From: Thermohalobaculum sp039026295
GTDB lineage: Bacteria > Pseudomonadota > Alphaproteobacteria > Rhodobacterales > Rhodobacteraceae
Reading direction: 5' to 3'
Length of the DNA stretch: 13,608 bases
NCBI GenBank assembly: GCA_039026295.1
Contig: JBCCMP010000092.1
Span: forward strand, 1-13,608
Under the pieces are notes generated by a model. That model was given only the letters and a program-made list of their open reading frames with translations, did not search any database and was not told the DNA's origin. The position numbers and the translations under genes are program-made. The first letter of the stretch is position 1, and every line of letters begins with the position of its first letter. Below are positions 4,918 through 11,882 of the stretch, in pieces.

Positions 4918-5448
4918 GTGAAAATTTCTTCCATTCTAGCCGTCCCTGCTTTGCTCGTCGGGCTTCTTTCCGCTGGCAGCAGCGCGATCGCGCAAGGTAA
5001 TGACGAGGTGCGCGCAACCCATGGTGATTGGGAAATCAGGTGCGTCGCGGGATCCGATAACTGCGCCATGTCGCAAATCGGGAAAACAGGCGATGGCAAG
5101 CGCGCACTTCTGGTCACGATTCAGCGGGTCAGCGGTGCGGCGGCGGACAATGGAACCCCGATCCCTGCCGCAATTACGGTTCAGGCACCGCTCGGCATCC
5201 TGATCCCGTACGGTCTGCGTGTGAAGATCGACAGCGACAAGGTGGTTCCGCTTCCGTTGTCGCGCTGTATTCCGGCAGGCTGCGTCAGCCAGGCCCCGAT
5301 GCTCGACGAAGCAGTTTCGAAAATGAAAGCCGGGTCCCAGGCCGTATTCGGTTTCTTCCTGGATGCCGAGGTACTGGTGAATGTCTCGCTGCGCGGGTTC
5401 ACCAAGGCCTATAACAGCCTGAAACCCGTCGCTGCCCAGGGCGGCTGA
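4918..5448 (+). CDS. Invasion-associated locus B (IalB) family periplasmic protein
   Basis: The 176-residue product starts with a classical Sec signal peptide (hydrophobic core about 5-20, likely cleavage after the Ala25 of SSAIA, near AIA-Q). The mature part shows the IalB-family pattern: HGDWEIRC (35-42), a second Cys at 49 with the motif CAMSQ, the long segment around residues 86-110 with LGILIPYGLRVKID, and a Cys pair near LSRCIPAGCVS (117 and 122). The four cysteines probably form two disulphides. Family knowledge: IalB-like proteins (PF06776) are secreted or periplasmic proteins common in Alphaproteobacteria, linked to host-cell invasion in Bartonella but of unknown role in free-living relatives. 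The start is a GTG at 4918 with AGGA (4906-4909) 8 nt upstream. A promoter may lie just ahead (GATAAT at 4891-4896). It ends 33 bp from the convergent beta-ketoacyl synthase. Confidence 0.93.
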   Translation: MKISSILAVPALLVGLLSAGSSAIAQGNDEVRATHGDWEIRCVAGSDNCAMSQIGKTGDGKRALLVTIQRVSGAAADNGTPIPAAITVQAPLGILIPYGLRVKIDSDKVVPLPLSRCIPAGCVSQAPMLDEAVSKMKAGSQAVFGFFLDAEVLVNVSLRGFTKAYNSLKPVAAQGG

Positions 5449-5463
5449 CTTTATCACCGGAAA

Positions 5464-5490
5464 GCGGCTGACCCGGCGCGGTCAGCCCGC
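5464..5490. terminator. Hairpin between convergent ialB-like and ketosynthase genes
   Basis: GGCTGACC (5466-5473) and GGTCAGCC (5480-5487) form a perfect 8-bp stem with a 6-nt loop, overlapping the stop codon of the ketosynthase gene. On the minus strand a short CTTTCC follows; on the plus strand no T-tract is seen. It probably helps end transcription from one or both sides. Confidence 0.45.
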
Positions 5491-6699
5491 CCACCGCCGC
5501 ATGGCGATAACGGCATTCAATCCGCCAAAGGCAAATGAATTCGACAGCGCGGCATCGATCCGGGCATGTCGCGCCTGATTGGGAACGACGTCCAGCCCGA
5601 TCTGCGGATCGTCCTCTTCATGCCCGGCGGTTGGCGCAACGACGCCCTCGTTCAGAGCCATCAGCGTTGCGACCGCCTCCAGTGCTCCGGCTCCGCCAAT
5701 CGCGTGGCCGTGCATCGATTTGGTCGACGAGACCATGACCTTTTCAGCCTGACCGCCCAAGACCTGTTTGATAACCGAGGCTTCGACACGGTCGTTCATC
5801 GCGGTCGCGGTTCCATGCGCGTTGATATAACCGATTTCTTCCGGGTTCAGTGCGCCGTCCGACAGTGCCTGTCGCATGGCCCTGGCAGGACCGTCTTCTG
5901 TCGGCTGAACGATATCGCCGGCATCTGCGGTCATGCCAAAGCCGCAGATCTCCCCCAGAATTTCGGCGCCGCGCGCCTGGGCATGGTCCAAGCTTTCCAG
6001 AACCAGTATGGCCGCGCCCTCTCCCAGCACCATGCCATTGCGCGTCTTGGAAAACGGGCGACAGGCGTCCTTTGACATGACGCGCAGGCCCTCCCACGCC
6101 TTCATTCCGCCAAAGCAAAGCAGCGCCTCGGTCCCGCCCGTGATCGCGGCATCCATCGCGCCGGACCTGACCTGATGGAAAGCCTGGCCAATCGCATGGT
6201 TTGACGACGAGCACGCGGTCGAAACGACATAAGCGGGTCCCATCAGGCCGTGGACCATGGAAATCTGGCTGACAGGCGCATTGTTCATCAGACGGGGCAC
6301 GATGAATGGATGCACCCGGTTCTTCATGTCATGATAGACATTGAAGTAGTTTTCGTCCTGGGTCTGCAACCCGCCCATGGCCGATCCAAGGATCGTCGCG
6401 GTACGCTGCCCAAGCGCTTCGTCAAACGAAATTCCGGACTGGTCGACCGCCTCGCGCGCCGCAATCAGCGCGAACTGGCTGACCCGGTCAAGAAGCGCGA
6501 TTTCAGACCTTGTAAAGTGATCCTCGCCTGCGAACTGTTTCGCTTCGCCCGCGATTTTGACCATCAGGCGTTCGGTATCGAAACCGGATATTTCGGCAAT
6601 ACCGACGCGGCCGTCTTTCAGCCCATCGGTGTGGTCGCGGTAGCCAGTTCCCAGCGCCGAGACGACACCGATCCCGGTGACGACAACCCGTCTGGTCAC
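5482..6699 (-). CDS. Beta-ketoacyl-[acyl-carrier-protein] synthase, FabF type
   Basis: This 405-residue enzyme has the complete condensing-enzyme triad. The nucleophile is Cys163 in the segment VSTACSSSNHA, and the two histidines are His295 (INAHGTATAMND) and His330 (STKSMHGHAIGGAGALEA). The start VVVTGIGVVSALG is the usual FabF/KAS II N-terminus. Length is normal. Reaction: decarboxylative condensation of malonyl-ACP with an acyl primer in the cytoplasm. Its GTG start at 6699 overlaps the ACP stop (TGA in GTGA), so translation is probably coupled. This close link with a dedicated ACP and an LpxD homologue implies a specialised fatty-acid chain and not general fatty acid synthesis; that is inference. 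It ends convergently with the ialB-like gene, 33 bp apart. Confidence 0.93.
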   Translation of the reverse strand: MTRRVVVTGIGVVSALGTGYRDHTDGLKDGRVGIAEISGFDTERLMVKIAGEAKQFAGEDHFTRSEIALLDRVSQFALIAAREAVDQSGISFDEALGQRTATILGSAMGGLQTQDENYFNVYHDMKNRVHPFIVPRLMNNAPVSQISMVHGLMGPAYVVSTACSSSNHAIGQAFHQVRSGAMDAAITGGTEALLCFGGMKAWEGLRVMSKDACRPFSKTRNGMVLGEGAAILVLESLDHAQARGAEILGEICGFGMTADAGDIVQPTEDGPARAMRQALSDGALNPEEIGYINAHGTATAMNDRVEASVIKQVLGGQAEKVMVSSTKSMHGHAIGGAGALEAVATLMALNEGVVAPTAGHEEDDPQIGLDVVPNQARHARIDAALSNSFAFGGLNAVIAMRRWAG

Positions 6700-6959
6700 G
6701 ATTTCTCGGCGATAAGCTGCTTCACGCCCTCGACGATTTCGCCGAAGTTCCCAAGCTTGAAATCAGATTCAGCAGGATCGTTGGCATTGTACGGGACCGA
6801 GACGTCGAAGGCTTCCTCGATCCCGAAGACCACCTCGACCAAAGCTAGAGAATCGAGGCCTAGGTCTTCTACGGTCGTCGTCGCTGTGATCGTCTCCGGC
6901 TCGACCAGCGCCTGCTCGGCTATGATCGCGGCGACCCGCTTGGCCACATCTTCAGTCAT
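6696..6959 (-). CDS. Acyl carrier protein, specialised (87 aa)
   Basis: The product carries the phosphopantetheine attachment motif LGLDSLALVEVVFGIEE, with the DSL serine at residue 37. The preceding EDLG and the hydrophobic helix pattern are typical of ACPs. I chose the ATG at 6957-6959 because a GGGGA sequence lies just upstream; a longer version starting at 7004 would add 15 residues with no ribosome binding site. It differs from a housekeeping ACP in the segment PYNANDPAESDFKLGNFG after the DSL helix, and the spacing resembles dedicated ACPs such as rhizobial AcpXL, though identity with that family is not claimed. It lies 51 nt downstream of the LpxD-like gene and overlaps the ketosynthase start by 4 nt, so all three probably form one transcript. 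Confidence 0.92.
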   Translation of the reverse strand: MTEDVAKRVAAIIAEQALVEPETITATTTVEDLGLDSLALVEVVFGIEEAFDVSVPYNANDPAESDFKLGNFGEIVEGVKQLIAEKS

Positions 6960-7010
6960 GCTGATCCCCGTCGTATCTGCCCGCATCTTCCTAGCACAAA
7001 CCACATGGGC

Positions 7011-8087
7011 TTACAGTCCCAGCTTTTGCCGGATCTGGCGGACCTGAGCGACCATCTGGGGCAGGCGCCGGATCGCCATGAACTGCTCGATCGCCTTGTT
7101 CCGGTCTGTCGCCGGCATGCCCATCATGATCGACTTTGGTGAGATATTGGTCGCGACCATGGTCCCGGCGGCGCACACCACATCAGATCCGATCTTAACG
7201 TGATCGGCGATACCGCATTTACCGCCGAGCACGACGCGATCGCCCACAGAGGTACTGCCGGCTATCCCTGTCTGCGCACAGATAAGACACATCTGTCCAA
7301 CCTGCACATTGTGGCCGATCTGGACCTGGTTATCGATTTTTGTGCCGTGGCCGATCCGTGTCGGCGCGATTGTTCCCCGGTCGATGGTCGTCGTGGCGCC
7401 GATCTCGACATCATTGCCAATTTCGACGGCAGCCAGCGAATGAATTCGCAGGAAGCCGGTCGTTCGTCGGGCGCTGTCCAGTGCGCCATCCTGCTTGGCC
7501 GCTTCGACATTTCCCCGCTCCGGCGGTTCGAACGAGAAACCGTCTGCACCGATCACCGCATTGGGCTGCGCGATGAAGTCATCGCCGATCTTGCAACGTG
7601 CACCAATGCGGACACCGTCATATATCAGCGCGTTCGCGCCAATGACGGCGTCTGCACCGATGCTGACATGGGCGCCGATCACGGCATCCCGGCCGATCCG
7701 CGCCCCTTCCCCGATAATGGTGAATGGGCCGATCGCAGCGTTCGCACCAATCTCGGCACTGGCGGCGACAATCGCAGTCTCATGGACCCCGGGCGAAACG
7801 CCATGAGGGTGCTGGAAGGCATCGGTCACCTGTGCAAGCGCGACGCGCGGCCGTGAGGCGAGCAATGCGCCTTTCAGACCCAGCGCCGCCAGGTCTGCCC
7901 CTTCCCAAACGACCGCAGCCTCAGCAGCAGATCCAGACAGCGCATCGGCATAGCTGTCGGACATGGCCAGTGCCAGATCGCCTGAGCCGGCATCACCGGG
8001 TGCGGCGGGGCTTCGGACCACCAGATCCCCGTCTCCGACCAGCTCCAACCCGGTGGCCCGGGCAATGTCTGTCAGGGTCATGGCCAT
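7011..8087 (-). CDS. LpxD-type UDP-3-O-acylglucosamine N-acyltransferase (358 aa)
   Basis: The N-terminal part (about 1-95) fits the LpxD uridine-binding domain, followed by a long left-handed beta-helix of hexapeptide repeats (about 100-310), rich in IG-type hexads such as AEIGAN, AVIGAH and VSIGAD. Both catalytic-region histidines of E. coli LpxD are conserved with identical spacing: His259 in QIGHNV and His296 in GIADHVKI, 37 residues apart as His239 and His276 are in E. coli. The segment DGFSFEPPERGN followed by an Ala/Asp-rich stretch (about 182-208) is longer than in E. coli. The reaction is transfer of a 3-hydroxyacyl chain from ACP to a UDP-glucosamine derivative in lipid A synthesis. 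Canonical lpxD normally sits in the bamA-lpxD-fabZ-lpxA operon; here it is beside its own ACP and ketosynthase, so it may be a second, specialised copy. The ATG at 8087 has no clear Shine-Dalgarno sequence; an ATG at 8081 is an alternative. Confidence 0.9.
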   Translation of the reverse strand: MAMTLTDIARATGLELVGDGDLVVRSPAAPGDAGSGDLALAMSDSYADALSGSAAEAAVVWEGADLAALGLKGALLASRPRVALAQVTDAFQHPHGVSPGVHETAIVAASAEIGANAAIGPFTIIGEGARIGRDAVIGAHVSIGADAVIGANALIYDGVRIGARCKIGDDFIAQPNAVIGADGFSFEPPERGNVEAAKQDGALDSARRTTGFLRIHSLAAVEIGNDVEIGATTTIDRGTIAPTRIGHGTKIDNQVQIGHNVQVGQMCLICAQTGIAGSTSVGDRVVLGGKCGIADHVKIGSDVVCAAGTMVATNISPKSIMMGMPATDRNKAIEQFMAIRRLPQMVAQVRQIRQKLGL

Positions 8088-8116
8088 GCTGTGATGTCTG
8101 CCGTGCGCTCGCTTCG

Positions 8117-8133
8117 CCCGGCCAATTGCCGGG
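8117..8133. repeat. Inverted repeat upstream of the LpxD-like gene
   Basis: CCCGGC (8117-8122) and GCCGGG (8128-8133) form a 6-bp stem with a CAATT loop, 30 bp upstream of the start. It could be an operator or leader hairpin. Confidence 0.3.
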
Positions 8134-8163
8134 TCGGCGCCGTTCTAGAACCTGCCCGACCCG

Positions 8164-8195
8164 AAAGGCAAGGGCATGTTCATGCCCAAGCCTTT
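8164..8195 (-). terminator. Two-part palindromic hairpin after the LD-transpeptidase
   Basis: AAAGGC-AA-GGGCATG, then TT, then CATGCCC-AA-GCCTTT (8164-8195) is symmetrical throughout: 6 + 7 paired bases with a symmetrical AA/AA internal loop. It lies about 20 nt past the stop of the transpeptidase gene. Without a T-tract it may be a processing or attenuating hairpin ahead of the LpxD-like gene, or a dyad for a regulator. Confidence 0.45.
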
Positions 8196-8214
8196 GCTAC
8201 CGGAACAACGGGTC

Positions 8215-10056
8215 CTACTGCAGGATCGACACACCGGCGTTCTGCAGCGCCTTGCCAATTTTGCGGTCACGCCCGTAGACGTCCCCGCGGAACTGCTCGA
8301 CACCGTTCTCGTCGATCCAGGCCGAGCGATAGGTCAGATGCACCGGCAGCGGGCTGTCCAGGTTCACATGGCGCTCGCGGCGCTTTTTCAGCAGGGCATT
8401 GAAGTACCCCTGCGGATTGTCGACCTGACCATTCAGCAGATAGGCGGCGAACTCGTGGGGTTTCTCGACGCGAACGCATCCGTGGCTGTAGGCGCGTACA
8501 TCACGATTGAACAGCCGCTTCGATGGCGTGTCATGCAGGTAAATCGCGAACCGGTTCGGGAACATGAACTTCACCGTGCCCAGCGCGTTGCCGCGTCCCG
8601 GCCTTTGAACGATACGTCCCGGGAACGTCCCGGCTGTTACCGTCGACCAGTCGATCGAAGAAGCGTCAGCCCCGACGATCCGCATGCCCTTTCTGCTGAG
8701 GTAGCTGGGATCATTGCGCAGCTTCGGCAGGATTTCCTTGGTCGCAATCGACCGTGGGACATTCCAGCTGGGGTTCACAACCATGTACGTCATGGTTTCA
8801 GAGAACTCGGGCGTTTGGTGCTTCCTGGCCTTGCCGACGACTACGCGCGAGGTAAATTCCGGTGTGCCATTGTTCATGACCGCCATGGTGAAACCGGCCA
8901 GGTTCACCAGGATATGGCGCTCTCCCAGATCGCGGTTCATCCAGCGCAGCCGCTCCAGATTGACGGCTATTTGCTCCGCGCGCGTGCGCGGAGAGATGTT
9001 GAGCTGCTTCAGCGTTGCAGGCCCGATGACGCCATCAAGGTTCAGTCCGTGGCGCGCCTGAAACCGCTGCAGCGCTTCCACCATTGGCTCATCGAACAGC
9101 GTCGGCTCGAACGCCTGACGCGGAACATCTGTCGTCACCGCGGCTGTTGCGACCTGCGTGCCATCGGCCGCAGTCGCGGCGGATTGCTCGTCGTAGACGT
9201 TGGGATCCAGATCACCCATGGCGGTCAGGCGCGCGCGCGCCTCGGCGACCCGCTGGTTCTGGTTACCAGGACGCAGAGTCCTGCCCTTGCTGATCCGGTC
9301 CCCCCAGATATCGCTTCCCGCGATCGACCTGAAGGCCGCGTAGCGCTCGACAAGACGCTTATAGAGCGGATTGGACGGTGCAAGCGCTTCAAGGAAAGCG
9401 GCCATATCAGAAGCCCGCCCTGCGCGCTCGATCAGGAAGGCCTCATCCGGGCCTTCCGGGAAGATGTGCAATTCGCGGTCCACACGCCGCGGCTCCAGCA
9501 GGCCGGATCCGACATCCGCCGCGTAGGTCAGAAAGGCCGAGGTCAGATCCGCCTCCAGTGCGGGACCGCCTGCGGCCAGACGCTCCGACAACTCGGCTCC
9601 GCGATACTTGGCGACCGGCAGTGCATGGTCAGCGGCCCGGGACAGGACATCGACCAGCAGGCGCGCGTTGTCCGATGCCTGTCCGTTTTCGTCCAGCCAC
9701 AAAGGCTGGAATTGCCGGGTCGCATACCCCTGCAACGCCGGGGCTTTTTTGCCGAGCTTCACCTCCAGCGCGCTGCGCAGGGCCAAAGCCTCAGCCGACA
9801 GCGGCGGCGGCACTGGTGCTTGAACCGCAGGGGCCGGGCTAGCAGGCGCCGGTGTCGCCGCATTGCCGGAAGGCGCAACCTCAGGCGCCGCGGCGTCTGA
9901 CTGGGACGTCTGGGCAGCGTCCTTTGCGGCGTCCGACGTGGTCGGATCCGAGATTGCGGTTGATGATCCATGTGCCAAACCGCCGAAAGCCAGAGCGGTT
10001 GAAAAAACTGTCGCCAGCGCGGCACCACGCCGCATGAAATTGGTCTGCGTGATCAT
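8215..10056 (-). CDS. L,D-transpeptidase, YcbB/LdtD type (613 aa)
   Basis: The start preferred is the ATG at 10054-10056, giving a signal peptide (MITQTNFMRRGAALATVFST and a small-residue region near GGLAHGSS), a long Ala/Pro-rich linker (about 40-85), then a peptidoglycan-binding-like segment (MVEALQRFQARHGLNLDGVIGPATLKQL, pieces only) and a YkuD catalytic domain. The catalytic motif is in IYLHDTPSKRLFNRD...AYSHGCVRV, with the nucleophile Cys527 in SHGC. Length and order match the YcbB/LdtD family. These enzymes act in the periplasm, forming 3-3 cross-links between meso-diaminopimelate residues. The divergent YcbK-type gene next door mirrors the adjacency of ycbB and ycbK in E. coli. A longer reading frame to 10326 exists, but its first 90 residues look like non-coding sequence. 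Confidence 0.93.
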   Translation of the reverse strand: MITQTNFMRRGAALATVFSTALAFGGLAHGSSTAISDPTTSDAAKDAAQTSQSDAAAPEVAPSGNAATPAPASPAPAVQAPVPPPLSAEALALRSALEVKLGKKAPALQGYATRQFQPLWLDENGQASDNARLLVDVLSRAADHALPVAKYRGAELSERLAAGGPALEADLTSAFLTYAADVGSGLLEPRRVDRELHIFPEGPDEAFLIERAGRASDMAAFLEALAPSNPLYKRLVERYAAFRSIAGSDIWGDRISKGRTLRPGNQNQRVAEARARLTAMGDLDPNVYDEQSAATAADGTQVATAAVTTDVPRQAFEPTLFDEPMVEALQRFQARHGLNLDGVIGPATLKQLNISPRTRAEQIAVNLERLRWMNRDLGERHILVNLAGFTMAVMNNGTPEFTSRVVVGKARKHQTPEFSETMTYMVVNPSWNVPRSIATKEILPKLRNDPSYLSRKGMRIVGADASSIDWSTVTAGTFPGRIVQRPGRGNALGTVKFMFPNRFAIYLHDTPSKRLFNRDVRAYSHGCVRVEKPHEFAAYLLNGQVDNPQGYFNALLKKRRERHVNLDSPLPVHLTYRSAWIDENGVEQFRGDVYGRDRKIGKALQNAGVSILQ

Positions 10057-10350
10057 CCTGACACCACTGTTGCTAATATGCTTCACCCGTACCGGGGTTC
10101 GGGACGACCATAGCACGGCTGGCGCTGTGGTAACCCTTTTTCGACCTCTACTCACCACAAATTCAACACCGCACAACCAGAAGGTCATGCTGCATTTTCC
10201 AAATGCCCGAAATCCATAGGTTTTGCGTACCCACGAGGCCGATTCCATGTTGCTGCGTTGCAACTTGGCAGAAAAATCTGATTCTGGCACAAAGCTCGGC
10301 AAGGGGGGCCATGTGGTCAAATCCACAGGCTAAATGAACGAGGCATAGGC
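10057..10350. promoter_or_regulatory. Divergent promoter region between LD-transpeptidase and YcbK-type gene
   Basis: This 294-bp spacer must hold promoters for both divergent genes, but I see no strong -35/-10 pair on either strand. A small dyad TGTGG/CCACA (10312-10316 with 10323-10327) lies just ahead of the GTG start of the right-hand gene. Confidence 0.35.
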
Positions 10351-10929
10351 GTGAGCAGAAACACATCCGATATGGCGAGGATATCTCGTCGTGCACTGAT
10401 CGGCGGAATCGCCGGTGCCGGTGCGCTCGGTGCGACGCAGTCATTTGCTGCGGCCCCATCAATCCTGACCGGTTCTGGCGATTTTCGGTCCTTGAGCCTG
10501 CTGAACAATCGTACGGCGGAGCGCTTGAACACCGTCTACTGGGTCGAAGGCGACTATATCCCGGAGGCGATCGAGGCGTTCAACTACATCCTGCGTGATT
10601 GGCGGGAGGGGCTGATCACGCAGTACGATATCAAAGCCATCGACATCATGGCCGCGACCCAGAACCTGCTGCGCACGTCCGAGCCTTTCGAGGTGATCTC
10701 CGGCTATCGCAGTCCGAAGACCAACGCCATGCTGCGCTCGCGCAGTCGCGGGGTCGCGCGCAACTCTTACCACACCCGCGGAATGGCGATCGATCTGTCC
10801 ATGAAGACCCGCAGCGCGCGGGAGATTGCGCGCGCCGCCAAATCACTCGGCGCAGGCGGTGTCGGCACGTACAGCCGGTCGAACTTTACCCATGTCGACA
10901 GCGGTCCGGTGCGCGACTGGGGCCGCTGA
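10351..10929 (+). CDS. YcbK/MepK-family murein L,D-endopeptidase (DUF882)
   Basis: The 192-residue protein has a Tat-like signal (ISRRALIGGIAGAGALGA, residues 11-28; twin arginine 13-14). Zinc-ligand candidates are His141 and Asp148 (YHTRGMAIDL) and His181 (FTHVDSGP), with the same spacing as the E. coli MepK ligands His133, Asp140 and His173. The family (PF05951, peptidase M15 fold) cleaves 3-3 cross-links in peptidoglycan, the bond made by LD-transpeptidases. The GTG start at 10351 is supported by GAGG 7 nt upstream; an ATG seven codons further in lacks a ribosome binding site. It is divergent from the LD-transpeptidase and probably lies in the same peptidoglycan cross-link turnover pathway. 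Followed by a 107-bp gap to the dioxygenase gene. Confidence 0.92.
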   Translation: MSRNTSDMARISRRALIGGIAGAGALGATQSFAAAPSILTGSGDFRSLSLLNNRTAERLNTVYWVEGDYIPEAIEAFNYILRDWREGLITQYDIKAIDIMAATQNLLRTSEPFEVISGYRSPKTNAMLRSRSRGVARNSYHTRGMAIDLSMKTRSAREIARAAKSLGAGGVGTYSRSNFTHVDSGPVRDWGR

Positions 10930-10971
10930 CCTCACAGTCTACCAAAGTCGCGATCCTTTCCTTGAACGCAC

Positions 10972-10986
10972 CGTCAACGGTTGACG
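10972..10986. promoter_or_regulatory. 15-bp palindrome upstream of the dioxygenase
   Basis: CGTCAA-CGG-TTGACG is a perfect inverted repeat, 50 bp upstream of the GTG start. It looks like an operator for a dimeric regulator; the GntR family recognises sites of this kind, but that is a guess. Confidence 0.35.
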
Positions 10987-11036
10987 TGGCGGGCACACGG
11001 CATTTCTGTGGATGAAAACGGGAAAGGAAACGCGAA

Positions 11037-11870
11037 GTGACCCAGGCGACCCAGGACTATGAATGCATTCAGGTGAAACCTGTTACCCCAAGGATCGGGG
11101 CAGAGGTTTTCGGCGTGGATCTGTCTCAGCCAGTGGACGAGCAGACCTTCGACGAGATCCGCACTGCGTTCCTGCGCCATTGTGTGCTGTTCTTCCGGGA
11201 TCAGAGTTTCGACCATGCCAGCCAGAAATCCTTTGGCAGTCGGTTCGGCGATCTGGCCATCCACCCGGCAATCGCCGCGCCGCAGGGTCACCCCGAAATC
11301 GTGCCCATCCATGCCGATGCAAACTCGACCAAGATTGCCGGAGAACGCTGGCACTCCGACGTATCGTGCGTCGAGGAACCTCCGCTTGGCTCAATTCTCT
11401 ACCTCCATACGGTGCCGGAGATGGGGGGCGATACACTGTTCTCGAACATGTACGCCGCCTACAATGCCCTGTCCGATCGCATGAAAGACTATCTGGATGG
11501 CCTGACAGCGCGTCATGACGGCGAGGAGCAGTATCGCGGCAGGTACAACAATGACGATGCAGGCAAGCAATACCCCGCCTGCGACCACCCCGTGGTGCGT
11601 ACGCATCCCGAGACGGGCCAGAAATGCCTGTTCGTCAATCCGATCTTCACCAAACGCATCAACGGGTTGCCGCGTGTGGAAAGCGATGCGATCCTGCAAA
11701 TGCTGCATCAGCACTGCGCGAACGAGGATTTTCAGGTCCGGTTCCGCTGGCAGAAGGACTCTGTTGCGTTCTGGGACAACCGCTGTGTCCAGCATCTGGC
11801 GATCTGGGACTACTACCCGCACACACGGTCAGGATACCGCGTGACCATCAAAGGCGACCGTCCGGCCTAA
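11037..11870 (+). CDS. TauD/TfdA family Fe(II)/2-oxoglutarate-dependent dioxygenase (277 aa)
   Basis: The facial triad is present: His106 and Asp108 in ERWHSDVS, and His253 in RCVQHLAIWDYYPHTRSGYR. Arg264, eleven residues after that histidine, is the usual 2-oxoglutarate-binding arginine, with Arg268 four residues later, as in TauD. A Thr (133) in MGGDTLFSN fits the family pattern. Length is typical. The GTG start at 11037 has AGGA 8 nt upstream. Family knowledge: these enzymes hydroxylate taurine, 2,4-D, sulfonates and other small organics using 2-oxoglutarate and oxygen. The substrate cannot be read from the sequence. The gene runs convergently into the TRAP transporter with only 12 bp between the stops, which suggests a linked role but does not prove it. 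Confidence 0.93.
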   Translation: MTQATQDYECIQVKPVTPRIGAEVFGVDLSQPVDEQTFDEIRTAFLRHCVLFFRDQSFDHASQKSFGSRFGDLAIHPAIAAPQGHPEIVPIHADANSTKIAGERWHSDVSCVEEPPLGSILYLHTVPEMGGDTLFSNMYAAYNALSDRMKDYLDGLTARHDGEEQYRGRYNNDDAGKQYPACDHPVVRTHPETGQKCLFVNPIFTKRINGLPRVESDAILQMLHQHCANEDFQVRFRWQKDSVAFWDNRCVQHLAIWDYYPHTRSGYRVTIKGDRPA

Positions 11871-11882
11871 CCTCGTATCGCG

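Noticed and set aside
8176..9900. A 574-residue open frame on the plus strand opposite the LD-transpeptidase
   Set aside because: Composition is low-complexity and Arg/His/Gln-rich, and the opposite strand encodes an enzyme with a complete YkuD motif; it is a shadow.
10285..10300. TGGCAC... resembling a sigma-54 promoter ahead of the YcbK-type gene
   Set aside because: The -24 GG to -12 GC spacing is one base off and the -12 element is poor, unlike the site at 1160-1177.
10057..10326. N-terminal extension of the LD-transpeptidase (90 residues)
   Set aside because: The extension has no signal-peptide character, and the ATG at 10054-10056 directly begins a signal sequence; the extension is read-through into intergenic DNA.
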